A stretch of 64,000 bases of DNA from [Clostridium] polysaccharolyticum. GTDB lineage: Bacteria > Bacillota > Clostridia > Lachnospirales > Lachnospiraceae. This document shows positions 7,281-17,722 of the stretch, piece after piece. The notes beneath the pieces are model-generated. The model worked only from the letters and a program-made list of their open reading frames with translations, searched no databases and was not told the origin of the DNA. The DNA is taken from NCBI RefSeq assembly GCF_900111595.1, contig NZ_FOHN01000017.1, positions 1 through 64,000 of the forward strand, written 5' to 3'. Within the stretch, counting starts at the first letter, position 1; each line of letters opens with the position of its first letter. The position numbers and the translations under genes were made by a program.

Positions 7281-9272
7281 ATGATTCAAAAGTATTCATT
7301 TGAAAATTCTATACCAACAGATTCCGTTGTAATGGATATTCCTGTAAGTACAAAGATGCCAGAGTACTTAACAGTAGTGAAAGAAGAAAAACATATTATA
7401 TATCATATGAAGAGACAAGATATTGTGTACGGTTTAGGGGAGGCTACACGTGGCATAAATAAAAGAGGATATATATATTCCTCTAACTGTAGTGATGAAT
7501 GTTCCCACACAGAAGAGAAACAGTCTTTATATGGTGCCCACAATGTTCTTTTTGTAAAGGGAAAAAGAAACTTTGGATTATTTGTAGATACTTCACAACG
7601 TGTGACGTTTGATATAGGCTATACAGATATGGATCAGCTGCTTATTAGAGTAGAAAACGGTGGATTTGATTTATATCTTGTAGAAGGGGAAAGTCTAGAT
7701 GAGATAGTGGCAGAATTTCGTGGCCTCATTGGGCAAAGCTATATTGCTCCCAAATGGGCATTTGGCTATCAGCAAAGCAGATGGGGATATAAGTCAGAGG
7801 AAGATATCCGTAATGTAGCAAGTCAGTATGAACAGGCGGACATGCCATTAGAAGCCATTTATCTTGATATCGATTACATGGAACGATACAAAGATTTTAC
7901 AATAAATACAGAAACATTTCCACAATTTGAACAGCTTGTATCAGATATGAAAGAGAAAGGGATTCATCTGGTTCCTATCATAGATGCAGGTGTAAAAATA
8001 GAGAAAGGATATGAGGTTTACGAGGAAGGTGTAGAAAAAGGGTATTTTTGCAAAACAGAAGATGGTGAATATTTCACAGCAGGAGTATGGCCTGGAAAAT
8101 GCCACTTTCCTGATTTTATGGATAAAGATGCAAGAATATGGTTTGGAAGCAAGTATAGCTTTTTAATAGACAAAGGAATTGATGGTTTCTGGAATGATAT
8201 GAATGAACCTGCTCTGTTTTATACAGATAAAGGCGTGAAAGAATTTTTTGAATTTGCAGATACATTACGAGGAGAAAATCTAGATATTGACAAGGTGTTT
8301 GCACTTCGTGATAAAATGGAGCATTTGTCCAATAATGAAGAGGACTATCGCAGTTTTTACCATAAGCTCAATGGGAAAATGATTTGCCACGACCAAGTCC
8401 ATAACCTGTATGGATATTTTATGACTCGTGCCGCCAGAGAGGCTTTTGACTTGCTTTATCCAGATAGGGAAATTTTGTTATTTTCTCGTGCTTCGTGTAT
8501 TGGTTCTCACCGTTATGGAGGAATCTGGACTGGTGATAACTGTTCCTGGTGGTCACATTTGCTTTTGAATATCAAAATGATGCCTTCTCTTAATATGTGT
8601 GGATATTTGTATACTGGTGCAGATATTGGGGGATTTGGCTGTAATATATCAGAAGAACTGATGATACGCTGGATTCAGTTTGGGGTATTTACTCCATTGT
8701 TCCGAAATCATAGTGCTTTGGGAACAAGAGAACAGGAATTGTATCGTTTTAAAAATCAAGATGTGATGCGTAATATCCTGAAGCTGCGTTATAGTCTTAT
8801 ACCGTATCTATATAGTGAATATTTAAAAGCAGCCTTTCAGAATACCATGCTGTTTCGTCCATTGGCATTTGCATATCCAGAGGATGCACATTGCGAACAG
8901 GTGGAGGATGAACTATTATTAGGAGAGAGCCTGCTTTTAGCTCCCGTATATGAGCAGAATGCCAGAGGCCGTTATGTGTATTTGCCAGAGAAAATGTTAT
9001 GTATCAAATACCGCAGTCTTACGGATATGGAGCAGACTGTATATGAAAAAGGACATCATTATATAAAAGCTGGTTTAGAGGAATGTATCTTCTTTATTCG
9101 TCCAAATCGTCTGCTGGTTCTTGGAAATGAAGCAAACCGAACTACTGAACTTAAGGAAGAAGCTTATCAGGTAATCGGGTTTGAAGCAGAAGAAGCAGTG
9201 TATGAGCTGTGGAACGGCTATGTGGTGAAAAATGGGTTGCGTAAACCTAAAAAGAAGTGCTATACTTTATAA
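7281..9272 (+). CDS. Glycoside hydrolase family 31, alpha-glucosidase-like
   Basis: A 663-residue cytoplasmic glycosidase predicted to release alpha-linked sugars. The GH31 nucleophile motif is DGFWNDMNEP with Asp306, and the acid/base is Asp419 in WTGDN. Further family signatures are YLDIDYM, FPDF and YTGADIGGFG. There is no signal peptide, so it acts on imported oligosaccharides. AAGGAG lies 8 bases before ATG. The C-terminus ends in a short basic tail. Substrate is not decided by sequence: alpha-glucosidase is most common, but alpha-xylosidase or sulfoquinovosidase-like members exist. It stands alone between the metal operon and a terminator. Confidence 0.9.
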   Translation: MIQKYSFENSIPTDSVVMDIPVSTKMPEYLTVVKEEKHIIYHMKRQDIVYGLGEATRGINKRGYIYSSNCSDECSHTEEKQSLYGAHNVLFVKGKRNFGLFVDTSQRVTFDIGYTDMDQLLIRVENGGFDLYLVEGESLDEIVAEFRGLIGQSYIAPKWAFGYQQSRWGYKSEEDIRNVASQYEQADMPLEAIYLDIDYMERYKDFTINTETFPQFEQLVSDMKEKGIHLVPIIDAGVKIEKGYEVYEEGVEKGYFCKTEDGEYFTAGVWPGKCHFPDFMDKDARIWFGSKYSFLIDKGIDGFWNDMNEPALFYTDKGVKEFFEFADTLRGENLDIDKVFALRDKMEHLSNNEEDYRSFYHKLNGKMICHDQVHNLYGYFMTRAAREAFDLLYPDREILLFSRASCIGSHRYGGIWTGDNCSWWSHLLLNIKMMPSLNMCGYLYTGADIGGFGCNISEELMIRWIQFGVFTPLFRNHSALGTREQELYRFKNQDVMRNILKLRYSLIPYLYSEYLKAAFQNTMLFRPLAFAYPEDAHCEQVEDELLLGESLLLAPVYEQNARGRYVYLPEKMLCIKYRSLTDMEQTVYEKGHHYIKAGLEECIFFIRPNRLLVLGNEANRTTELKEEAYQVIGFEAEEAVYELWNGYVVKNGLRKPKKKCYTL

Positions 9273-9300
9273 AGATTTTAAAGTAAATTTGCAAAAATAT

Positions 9301-9330
9301 ATAAAAAGGGAATGTACTTCCCTTTTTATT
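9301..9330 (+). terminator. Rho-independent terminator after the GH31 gene
   Basis: AAAAAGGGAA and TTCCCTTTTT pair around a 5-base loop and run into T residues. Confidence 0.85.
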
Positions 9331-9363
9331 ATATGTAATAAGAATGAAATAGGAGGATAAAGA

Positions 9364-10599
9364 ATGGCAACAGTAAGACCTTTTCAATGTGTTAGGCCAG
9401 ACAAGAAAGTAGTGGATCGTGTGGCAGCACTTCCATATGATGTTTACAACCGAGAAGAAGCAAAGAGAGTGGTAAAAGAGGAACCGCTGTCTTTTTTGAA
9501 TATTGATCGTGCGGAAACACAATTTGATGACAGTGTAGATACTTATGATGCCCGTGTGTATCAGAAAGCCAGTGAACTGTTACATAGCTGGATGGATAAT
9601 GGGACATTTATTAAGGATGAAACAGAAAGCTATTATGTGTACGAACTGATTATGGATGGACGTTCCCAGACTGGCATTGTGGCATGTTCTTCTATTGACG
9701 ATTATGCCAATAATGTGATTAAGAAACATGAAAACACACGTGCAGATAAGGAAATAGACCGGATTAATCATGTAGATATCTGCAGTGCCCAGACAGGACC
9801 TATTTTTCTTGCGTACCGTTCAAAAGAAGAGATTAATGCAGTAGTAGATAAGGTGACAAAAACAGAAGCTTTATATGGGTTTACCACAGAAGATGGCGTA
9901 ACACACAATGTCTGGAAAATAAGTGACAGCAATGAAGTGCAGGCAATAAAAGAAGCATTTGCAAAGATTCAGGAGATTTATATTGCAGATGGCCATCATA
10001 GAGCAGCATCAGCAGTGAAAGTGGGATTAAAACGCAGGGAAGAAAATCCAGGTTACACAGGAGAAGAGGAATTTAATTATTTCTTATCTGTCCTGTTTCC
10101 ACATGATCAGCTTATGATTATGGATTACAATCGTACAGTAAAAGATTTGAATGGATATTCTAAAGACGAATTTTTTGAAAAAATCAGAGAACACTTTGAA
10201 CTGGAAGAAATAGAAGGAAAAGCATCTCCTGCCAAAAAAGCGGAATTTACTATGTATTTAGAAGGCAGATGGTATCGTTTAACAGCCAAAAAAGAATTGC
10301 AGGATATTACAGATGCAGTGGCGAGTCTTGATGTTTCCTTATTACAGGATTATTTACTGGGACCTGTTCTTGGAATTCAAGATCCAAGAACGGATAAACG
10401 GATTGATTTTATTGGTGGAATTCGAGGCCTGGAAGAATTAGAACGTCGTGCAGACAGCGATATGAAAGTATCATTTGCGATGTATCCTACATCCATAACA
10501 GAATTATTTGATGTAGCAGATGCCAAGAAATTAATGCCACCGAAATCAACATGGTTTGAGCCGAAACTGCGAAGCGGTATTTTTATTCATGAAATTTAG
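9364..10599 (+). CDS. DUF1015 family protein
   Basis: A 411-residue soluble protein of the DUF1015 family, whose function is not established. Recognisable conserved parts are the N-terminal ATVRPFQCVRPDK and VAALPYDVYNREEA, the central IYIADGHHRAASA (a conserved Asp-Gly-His-His cluster that could be catalytic or metal binding), and DPRTDKRIDFIGG. In other Clostridia this family often sits beside serA/serC, but no serine biosynthesis gene is present here. GGAGG precedes the ATG by 8 bases. It follows a terminator and is probably transcribed alone. Confidence 0.85.
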   Translation: MATVRPFQCVRPDKKVVDRVAALPYDVYNREEAKRVVKEEPLSFLNIDRAETQFDDSVDTYDARVYQKASELLHSWMDNGTFIKDETESYYVYELIMDGRSQTGIVACSSIDDYANNVIKKHENTRADKEIDRINHVDICSAQTGPIFLAYRSKEEINAVVDKVTKTEALYGFTTEDGVTHNVWKISDSNEVQAIKEAFAKIQEIYIADGHHRAASAVKVGLKRREENPGYTGEEEFNYFLSVLFPHDQLMIMDYNRTVKDLNGYSKDEFFEKIREHFELEEIEGKASPAKKAEFTMYLEGRWYRLTAKKELQDITDAVASLDVSLLQDYLLGPVLGIQDPRTDKRIDFIGGIRGLEELERRADSDMKVSFAMYPTSITELFDVADAKKLMPPKSTWFEPKLRSGIFIHEI

Positions 10600-10835
10600 G
10601 GAGCAATAGGGAACGGTTATAGTAAGAGGGAGATAGGAATGCATAAAAACAGGGTATTTTCTTTTGTGATATAAATAATTACCCAAGAAACAGGGGGAGG
10701 CATACGAAGGGAAAACGAAACTGAACCATATTTTTTCAGAACCACCCATAAAATGTGAAAGGTTGATTTTTTACACATTTCTTATTATAATAAGTAATTA
10801 TTATTATAGAGAAATTCTAAACTGGGGGTGATATC

Positions 10836-13142
10836 ATGGACTTTATTGGCAACGGACTTGAAATGGCGAAGAAAATAGCAAAAAAGGATCATGCTAGTCT
10901 GTCAACACCAGCTGATTTTACAGAACCTGAGATTTTATATGACAAATTAATAGAGATAATAAGAAATTATCATCCTTCGGCTGATCTTTCCATGATTGAG
11001 AAGGCATACAAAATAGCATATAATGCCCACAAGGACCAGTATAGAAAGTCAGGAGAACCTTACATTATACATCCTTTGTGTGTGGCTATTATTTTAGCAG
11101 AACTTGAGTTAGACAAAGAGACAATAGTTGCTGGAATTTTGCACGATGTGGTGGAAGATACAATTTGTACAGTAGAAGAACTGTCTATTGAGTTTAGTGA
11201 CGAAATAGCTTTGCTGGTAGATGGAGTGACGAAGCTTACAAATTTGAATTATCAGGCCGATAAAGTGGAACTGCAGGCAGAGAATTTAAGAAAGATGTTT
11301 CTGGCGATGGCAAAGGATATTCGTGTTATTCTGATAAAATTAGCAGACCGTCTTCATAATATGCGTACCTTGCAGTATATGAAACCGGAAAAGCAAAAGG
11401 AAAAAGCCAGGGAAACAATGGATATCTATGCTCCTATTGCCCAGAGGCTGGGTATTTCCAAGATAAAGATCGAACTGGATGATTTATCTTTAAAATATTT
11501 AGAGGCAGACGTTTATAAAGAACTTTTAGAAAAAATAGAGACGAAAAAGAGTGACAGGGAAGCATTCATTAATGGAATTGTGGAAGAGGTTACTTATCAT
11601 ATAAAAAATGCCAATATTGATGCAGATATTGATGGCCGTGTGAAGCATCTGTTTAGTATTTACAGAAAGATGCTAAACCAGAATAAAACATTGGAACAGA
11701 TTTACGATTTATTTGCAGTTCGTATTATTGTGGAATCTGTAAAAGACTGTTATGCAGCACTGGGTATTATCCATGAGATGTATAAACCAATTCCAGGACG
11801 TTTCAAGGATTATATTGCTATGCCAAAGCCAAATATGTACCAGTCTCTGCATACGACGTTAATTGGACCAAATGGACAGCCATTTGAAATCCAGATTCGT
11901 ACTTATGAAATGCATCGTATTGCCGAATATGGTATTGCTGCCCACTGGAAATACAAAGAAGGCAGTGACGGAAAAAATACAAAAGATAATGAAGAAGCAA
12001 AATTGACATGGCTTAGGCAGATTCTGGAATGGCAAAGGGAAATGTCCGATAACAAGGAATTTTTAAGCCTGTTAAAGAGTGATTTGGATTTATTTTCAGA
12101 GAGCGTATACTGCTTTACTCCGTCAGGGGATGTAAAAAACCTGCCAACAGGATCTACCCCTGTAGATTTTGCCTATAGTATACACAGTGCTGTTGGCAAT
12201 AAAATGGTTGGTGCCAGAGTCAATGGAAAACTGGTAAATATCAATTACCAGATACAGAATGGTGACCGGATTGAAATTCTGACCTCACAGAACTCTAAAG
12301 GACCAAGCCGTGACTGGCTTTCCCAGGTGAAAAGCACACAGGCAAAGAATAAGATTAATCAGTGGTTTAAGGCACAGTTAAAAGAAGACAATATTATACG
12401 TGGAAAAGAAATGCTGACTGCTTATTGCAAGACGAAGTCTATTGTGTTAAGTGACCTTCTAAAGCCTGAGTTTATGCATGAATGCATGCACAAGTACGGG
12501 TTCCGTGACTGGGATTCGGTATATGCGGCATTGGGCCATGGCGGCTTAAAAGAGGGACAGGTCATTAATAAATTACAAGAAGGCTATGTAAAGAAGCACC
12601 GTAAAGAGATTACGGATGAACGTGTTATGGAAACCATTCAGGAAGTGAAGGATAACAAGCCAGCCTCTATAGGGAAATCAAAAGGCGGCATTGTAGTAGA
12701 AGGAATTCATGACGTTGCAGTTCGTTTCTCCAAATGCTGCAGTCCAGTGCCAGGAGATGAAATTATTGGATTTGTAACAAGAGGAAGAGGCGTTTCGATT
12801 CATAGAACAGACTGTATTAATATTTTACAGCTTCCAGAAGAAGACAGAGTCCGCTTAATTGAAGCTGAGTGGAGTACGGCATCTTCTAAAGCCAGCAACG
12901 AGCTGTATACAGCGGAGATTAAAATTTATGCGAAAAACCGTACAGGTGTACTTGTAGATGTATCGAAAGCATTTACGGAAGATAAGATTGATGTAACTTC
13001 TATGACGGTCCGGACAAGCAAACAGGGAACGGCTACCATCAGTGTTGCTTTTGAAATTCAGGGAGTACAGCAGCTTAGCGTAATTTGTGGTAAACTTCGA
13101 AATATAGATGGTGTATTAGATATAGAGAGAACGTCGGGCTGA
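10836..13142 (+). CDS. rel: Bifunctional (p)ppGpp synthetase/hydrolase, RelA/SpoT family
   Basis: A 768-residue stringent-response enzyme that makes and degrades (p)ppGpp. Domains in order: HD hydrolase (residues ~45-200; HPLCVA and ILHDVVEDT carry the metal-binding His-Asp), synthetase (~235-350; GRFKDYIAMPKPNMYQSLHTT), TGS (~400-460; VYCFTPSGDV), helical and zinc-finger-like region with KCCSP (~640), and a C-terminal ACT domain. Both catalytic domains look intact, as in the single Rel of most Firmicutes. It starts with GGGGGTG before ATG. An MBL hydrolase follows within 30 bases, and the run continues with hemZ and hisS, a common Clostridial order. Confidence 0.95.
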   Translation: MDFIGNGLEMAKKIAKKDHASLSTPADFTEPEILYDKLIEIIRNYHPSADLSMIEKAYKIAYNAHKDQYRKSGEPYIIHPLCVAIILAELELDKETIVAGILHDVVEDTICTVEELSIEFSDEIALLVDGVTKLTNLNYQADKVELQAENLRKMFLAMAKDIRVILIKLADRLHNMRTLQYMKPEKQKEKARETMDIYAPIAQRLGISKIKIELDDLSLKYLEADVYKELLEKIETKKSDREAFINGIVEEVTYHIKNANIDADIDGRVKHLFSIYRKMLNQNKTLEQIYDLFAVRIIVESVKDCYAALGIIHEMYKPIPGRFKDYIAMPKPNMYQSLHTTLIGPNGQPFEIQIRTYEMHRIAEYGIAAHWKYKEGSDGKNTKDNEEAKLTWLRQILEWQREMSDNKEFLSLLKSDLDLFSESVYCFTPSGDVKNLPTGSTPVDFAYSIHSAVGNKMVGARVNGKLVNINYQIQNGDRIEILTSQNSKGPSRDWLSQVKSTQAKNKINQWFKAQLKEDNIIRGKEMLTAYCKTKSIVLSDLLKPEFMHECMHKYGFRDWDSVYAALGHGGLKEGQVINKLQEGYVKKHRKEITDERVMETIQEVKDNKPASIGKSKGGIVVEGIHDVAVRFSKCCSPVPGDEIIGFVTRGRGVSIHRTDCINILQLPEEDRVRLIEAEWSTASSKASNELYTAEIKIYAKNRTGVLVDVSKAFTEDKIDVTSMTVRTSKQGTATISVAFEIQGVQQLSVICGKLRNIDGVLDIERTSG

Positions 13143-13171
13143 CTATCAGCGTGACAGATTGGAGTTTAAGT

Positions 13172-13828
13172 ATGCAGGATAATTTTGAATTAAATGGGTT
13201 AAAGGTAAAAGTTTTAATAGTAGGAATGGTACAGACCAACTGCTATGTGTTATCCAATGTACATTCTAAGAAAGCGGTAGTTGTAGATCCGGGGGATCAG
13301 GGCAAAAGAATCTTAAGTTATTTAAGAGAAGAAGGATTGGAATTAGAAGGAATCCTTTTGACTCATGGACATTTTGATCATATTATGGCAGTGAAAGACA
13401 TACTGGAAAATTATCATGTGCCTGTTTATGCTTTTGAAGAAGAACAGGATTTATTAGAAGATGCAAGACTCAATTGTTCTGTTCAGATGGGACGAATGGC
13501 AACAGTAATGGGTGCGTTTTATAAAAAGGCCAATGACACATTTGAAGCAGCTGGTTTTCCAGTGAAGTTAATTGGAACCCCAGGACATACAAAGGGTTCT
13601 TGCTGTTTTTACTTTGAAAAAAATGGATGTTTATTCAGTGGAGATACTTTGTTCATGGAATCTGTTGGAAGAACAGATCTTCCAACAGGGAATGGGCAAA
13701 GGATTGTGGAATCTGTTCGATCACTAATGAATCTTCCAGCGGATACCATTGTTTTTACAGGACATGGTGAAGCGACTACCATTAAATATGAAAGTGCCAA
13801 TAATCCATTTCTGCATGGATGGGAATAG
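13172..13828 (+). CDS. MBL-fold metallo-hydrolase (glyoxalase II-like)
   Basis: A 218-residue metallo-beta-lactamase-fold hydrolase. The metal motif THGHFDHI (HxHxDH) is present near residue 70, followed by GTPGHTKGSCCF, FSGDTLF and TGHGEAT, which supply the remaining metal ligands. The short length and the order fit the YcbL/glyoxalase II-like group, which hydrolyses thioesters such as S-lactoylglutathione in other organisms; the real substrate is unknown. I choose the ATG at 13172 because GGAG lies 7 bases before it; a GTG at 13151 in the same frame has no ribosome binding site. It is coupled to the Rel gene upstream. Confidence 0.88.
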   Translation: MQDNFELNGLKVKVLIVGMVQTNCYVLSNVHSKKAVVVDPGDQGKRILSYLREEGLELEGILLTHGHFDHIMAVKDILENYHVPVYAFEEEQDLLEDARLNCSVQMGRMATVMGAFYKKANDTFEAAGFPVKLIGTPGHTKGSCCFYFEKNGCLFSGDTLFMESVGRTDLPTGNGQRIVESVRSLMNLPADTIVFTGHGEATTIKYESANNPFLHGWE

Positions 13829-13864
13829 AAGAAAACGTAATATTGGAAACAAGGAAGAAGTAAC

Positions 13865-15334
13865 ATGTATATATATATGACAGAAGACATGTTTTCCTAT
13901 GAGATACTTGCATTAGTGAAAGCATTTTATCCAGAAGAATCACATGTTCTAAAAATGACAGAGCCAGAAGGCGAAGAGGATTTTCTTTTTCTTAAGTTTA
14001 CAGACAAGGAAGTCTGCGTCATGGGAAGGCGAAGCGGACATTGCCTATCCGAACAGAAGGAAGAAATTACACGAACAGACAGAAGGTTGTGTAAAGACAG
14101 TGTAAAGAAGGCTGTTTACCGTATTTTGCATGAAAGCAGTCCTGTTACTTTGCCTTGGGGAACTCTTACGGGGGTACGTCCGACAAAGCTCTTTATGGAG
14201 CTGATTGAACAGGGAATGACAAAAGAAGAAATCAAAGCTTTTATGCAAAACAGATATCTGGTGACGGAAGAAAAAACAGAATTGGGCTGCCAGATAGTAA
14301 AGACGGAACAGGAACTGCTTCATAAGATTGACTATAAAAACAGTTACAGTATATATATTGGAATTCCATTCTGTCCAACTACATGTCTGTACTGTTCTTT
14401 TACCTCTTATGCATTGAAACAGTATTCTTCCTATGTAGAGAATTATCTGGAAGCATTATTTCAGGAAATTGAGTTTGTATCTGACTGTTTGCCAGACAAA
14501 AAACTGGCAACGGTTTATATAGGTGGAGGAACGCCTACGACTTTAAATGTGGGACAGCTTGAGGCGCTGCTAAAAAAGGTGAAGGAATCTTTTGACTTTA
14601 CACATGTAGCAGAATTTACAGTAGAAGCAGGAAGGCCTGATAGCATTACAAAAGAAAAGCTTGAGCTGTTAAAGCAGTATGGTGTAACTAGAATTTCCAT
14701 TAATCCTCAGACTATGAAAGATGAGACTTTGCATATTATCGGAAGAAATCATTCCGTTGAGGATGTGAAACGAACATTTTTACAGGCAAGAGAAGCTGGA
14801 CATGAGAATATTAACATGGACTTAATTGTTGGGCTGCCAAATGAAACAGAAGAAGATGTACAAAAGACATTAGAAGCGGTTATGGCTTTAGAGCCAGACA
14901 GCATTACAGTCCATTCGCTTGTGTTAAAGAGAGCAGCAGTTTTAAATATGCAACGGGATTCTTATAAAGAGTTTACCTTTGGTGACGTGGATAAGATGAT
15001 AAAGTTAGGAGCTGATTTTGCGAAAGAAGCAGGAATGAAACCTTATTATATGTACAGACAGAAAAATGCCAATGGAAGCAGGAACAGCAGCAGAGAGAAT
15101 ATTGGTTATGCACTGGAAGGAAAAGAGGGCATTTACAATATTCTGATTATGGAAGAAAAACACACGATCTTAGCGTTAGGAGCAGGGGCTTCTTCTAAGT
15201 TTGTGTATCCTGTGACAGGACGTATTCAAAGAATTGAAAATGTAAAGAATGTAAATGAGTATGTGGAACGTATTGAAGAAATGATTTTAAGAAAGAAATC
15301 GTTTATAGAAGGGGAATATAATGTGTCTGACTGA
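13865..15334 (+). CDS. hemZ: Coproporphyrinogen dehydrogenase HemZ-type radical SAM enzyme
   Basis: A 489-residue radical SAM protein of the HemN/HemZ group. The [4Fe-4S] motif is CPTTCLYC followed by SFTSY, as in oxygen-independent coproporphyrinogen oxidases, and YIGGGTPTTL is the glycine-rich SAM motif. The N-terminal ~150 residues lack the cluster and are typical of Clostridial HemZ. In anaerobes lacking a haem pathway these enzymes may have other roles; no other haem gene is visible in the window. The 3' end overlaps the next gene by 14 bases, implying co-translation. Confidence 0.88.
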   Translation: MYIYMTEDMFSYEILALVKAFYPEESHVLKMTEPEGEEDFLFLKFTDKEVCVMGRRSGHCLSEQKEEITRTDRRLCKDSVKKAVYRILHESSPVTLPWGTLTGVRPTKLFMELIEQGMTKEEIKAFMQNRYLVTEEKTELGCQIVKTEQELLHKIDYKNSYSIYIGIPFCPTTCLYCSFTSYALKQYSSYVENYLEALFQEIEFVSDCLPDKKLATVYIGGGTPTTLNVGQLEALLKKVKESFDFTHVAEFTVEAGRPDSITKEKLELLKQYGVTRISINPQTMKDETLHIIGRNHSVEDVKRTFLQAREAGHENINMDLIVGLPNETEEDVQKTLEAVMALEPDSITVHSLVLKRAAVLNMQRDSYKEFTFGDVDKMIKLGADFAKEAGMKPYYMYRQKNANGSRNSSRENIGYALEGKEGIYNILIMEEKHTILALGAGASSKFVYPVTGRIQRIENVKNVNEYVERIEEMILRKKSFIEGEYNVSD

Positions 15335-15953
15335 ACAAAACAAGGAACCAGAAGATGCAATGAGACTCGCCGTAAAAGAGGATTTGGAATATGCCATTAA
15401 CCATGGGATTATCGTGAGCAATCTGGCATATTACGTGGCAAAGGAACTTGGGAAAGATGACAGTTTCTGCAGTAACATTGCAATGGCAGGAATGCTTCAT
15501 GATATAGGAAAGCTGAAGCTTAGCAAATATTTATATGGCAGAAAGAAAGATACGCTAAAGATTGAGGAAATCAAGTATGTCAGGATGCACTCGACCTTTA
15601 GTTATAAAATTCTCAAAGAAATGGGATTTCAAAAGGAAATTCTAGAAGCTGTGTACTATCATCATGAAAATTATGATGGTACAGGCTATCCGGATAACCT
15701 GAAAGAAAAAGCAATCCCACTTAGTGCCAGAATTTTACGGACTTGTGATGTATTTGCAGCTTTGGTTTCAAACAGGCCATACCGGGAAGCGTTCGATATT
15801 GATACCGCAATTGAATTAATGATAGATGAATATAAAAATTTTGATATGAAAGTATTTTTAGCATTTCAGCGGTTTATTAACTCGGAGCAGTTTAAGCCGG
15901 TTAAGGAACTGATCTGTGAGAAAGAAAATGAGATAAGCGCAATAATAGATTAA
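15321..15953 (+). CDS. HD (HD-GYP-like) domain phosphohydrolase
   Basis: A 210-residue HD-domain protein. The metal-binding signature [10 protein letters not shown] is seen near residue 57 and the later [11 protein letters not shown] carries the GYP-type motif of cyclic-di-GMP phosphodiesterases. There is no sensory or receiver domain, so it would be a free-standing hydrolase. It starts inside the end of hemZ and ends 12 bases before hisS. c-di-GMP hydrolysis is likely but not proven, since short stand-alone HD-GYP proteins with other substrates are known. Confidence 0.75.
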   Translation: MCLTEQNKEPEDAMRLAVKEDLEYAINHGIIVSNLAYYVAKELGKDDSFCSNIAMAGMLHDIGKLKLSKYLYGRKKDTLKIEEIKYVRMHSTFSYKILKEMGFQKEILEAVYYHHENYDGTGYPDNLKEKAIPLSARILRTCDVFAALVSNRPYREAFDIDTAIELMIDEYKNFDMKVFLAFQRFINSEQFKPVKELICEKENEISAIID

Positions 15954-15964
15954 GGAGGAACAAC

Positions 15965-17212
15965 ATGATTACACAAAGACCAAAAGGAACTCAGGACTGG
16001 TTTGGTGACAATATGCACAAACGTACGGTAATCGAAAAGCTTGCAAGAGAGCTTTGCAGAACATACAACATAAAGGAAGTGATTACGCCAGTTTTTGAAC
16101 ATACGGTACTTTTCCAGCGGGGTGTTGGTGAAACAACAGACGTGGTACAAAAAGAAATGTATACATTTGAAGATAAGGGCAGCAGAAGCATTACTTTAAA
16201 GCCGGAAGGTACGGCAGGTGCTATTCGTGCTTATCTTGAAAATAATCTGTATGCAGAGAGCCAGCCAATCAAAATGTTCTATGTAACACCAGCATTTCGT
16301 TATGAACAGCCACAAAGTGGACGTTTAAGACAGCATCATCAGTTTGGTGTGGAATTTGTTGGTTCCAAAAGCCCACTTGCAGAGGTGGAGCTGATTACTC
16401 TGATTACAACATTTATTAAGAGAATTGGTTTGAGAGATGCGAAACTTCATATCAACAGTATTGGATGTAAAGAATGCAGAAAAACTTACAATGATGCATT
16501 GCTTGCATATTTATCAAAATATGAAAAGGATCTTTGTCCAACTTGTAGAGAACGTATGAAGAAAAATCCTCTACGTGTTATTGACTGTAAAGTGCCAAGC
16601 TGTAAAGAAATCGTTGCCAATGCACCTCGTACCATTGATTATTTAGATGATGAGTGCAGGGAACATTTTGAAGAATTACAGGCATTATTAACAGAATTAA
16701 ATATCCCTTACGAAATTGACACAGGTATTGTCCGTGGATTGGATTATTATACAAAGACGGTATTTGAGTTTGTAAATGAGGAAGGTTTTACTCTTTGTGG
16801 TGGTGGCCGTTACGATAACTTAGTACATGAAATTGATGAAAAGCAGAATATTCCTTCTGTTGGTTTCGGTATGGGTATCGAAAGAATTATCTATTTCCTT
16901 GAGAAAGAAGGAACAGAAGTTGAACCAGCTCCTGAAATCTCTTTATATGTAGGCATTCTTGGCAAAGAAGCAAAGGCAAGAGCTTATAAGATTGTAAATG
17001 ACATGCGTTTAAATGGTATTGTAGTAGAAACAGATTATCTTGACCGCAGTGTAAAAGCACAGATGAAATATGCCAATAAAATTGGTGCGAAAAATACAGT
17101 AATTATCGGACAGGATGAGCTAGACAACAATAAAGCTGTGATTAAGAATATGGAGACACATGAGCAGACAGAGGTTGCGTTAGATGCTATTAGTGCATAT
17201 TTTTCCAAGTAA
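15965..17212 (+). CDS. hisS: Histidyl-tRNA synthetase
   Basis: A 415-residue class II aminoacyl-tRNA synthetase that charges tRNA-His. Motif 2 ([20 protein letters not shown]), the histidine-specific [12 protein letters not shown] and motif 3 ([17 protein letters not shown]) are intact, with a C-terminal anticodon-binding domain (SLYVGILG onward). AAGGAGG precedes ATG by 6 bases. In many relatives aspS follows; here a terminator follows instead. Confidence 0.95.
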   Translation: MITQRPKGTQDWFGDNMHKRTVIEKLARELCRTYNIKEVITPVFEHTVLFQRGVGETTDVVQKEMYTFEDKGSRSITLKPEGTAGAIRAYLENNLYAESQPIKMFYVTPAFRYEQPQSGRLRQHHQFGVEFVGSKSPLAEVELITLITTFIKRIGLRDAKLHINSIGCKECRKTYNDALLAYLSKYEKDLCPTCRERMKKNPLRVIDCKVPSCKEIVANAPRTIDYLDDECREHFEELQALLTELNIPYEIDTGIVRGLDYYTKTVFEFVNEEGFTLCGGGRYDNLVHEIDEKQNIPSVGFGMGIERIIYFLEKEGTEVEPAPEISLYVGILGKEAKARAYKIVNDMRLNGIVVETDYLDRSVKAQMKYANKIGAKNTVIIGQDELDNNKAVIKNMETHEQTEVALDAISAYFSK

Positions 17213-17251
17213 GAAGTCATAAAACTTATGGTGCTTATGTAATATAAAATG

Positions 17252-17305
17252 AAAGATATCCCAATGAATTCGGATTTGTAAGATTTGTTGGGGTATCTTT
17301 TATTT
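17252..17305 (+). terminator. Terminator after hisS
   Basis: AAAGATATCCCAA pairs with TTGGGGTATCTTTT (one G-T pair) across a 26-base loop and ends in TTTTATTTT. Confidence 0.75.
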
Positions 17306-17334
17306 TATGCAGGTTTAGAAAAGGAGGAGAGAAC

Positions 17335-17619
17335 GTGGAAAATGTAAAGTATTTTATTGCAGGATATGTGTTACTTATAAATCTGATAGGGTATTATTCT
17401 ATGTGGAGTGATAAGAGAAAGGCTAAGAAAGGGGCTTGGAGGACGCCAGAGAGTACGCTGATTATGATTGCGGTGTTAGGAGGGAGTCTAGGCTCGTTAA
17501 TGGGGATGAAAAAGTTCAGGCATAAGACGAAGCATCTGAAGTTTTATGTGGGGATACCGGTGATATTGGTGGTGCAGGTGGTGCTGGCCTGGAGCGGTAT
17601 AAAGTTTTTTTGCTGTTGA
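17335..17619 (+). CDS. DUF1294 small membrane protein
   Basis: A 94-residue protein with a hydrophobic N-terminal helix, the conserved DUF1294 stretch SDKRKAKKGAWRTPE and then LGGSLGSLMGMKKFRHKTKHLKF, and a final membrane helix. Function is unknown. It starts with GTG after AAAAGGAGGAG. Its codon use is G-richer than its neighbours (GGGGGCTTGGAGG-type stretches). Confidence 0.82.
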   Translation: MENVKYFIAGYVLLINLIGYYSMWSDKRKAKKGAWRTPESTLIMIAVLGGSLGSLMGMKKFRHKTKHLKFYVGIPVILVVQVVLAWSGIKFFCC

Positions 17620-17722
17620 AAAGAGTCTTGAGTTTGGTTTATAATGTTGTATACGTGGAAAAATATAGGTGATATATAAGATTATACAGGCTTATTTTTT
17701 AGAAGAAAGCAGAGGTATTAGA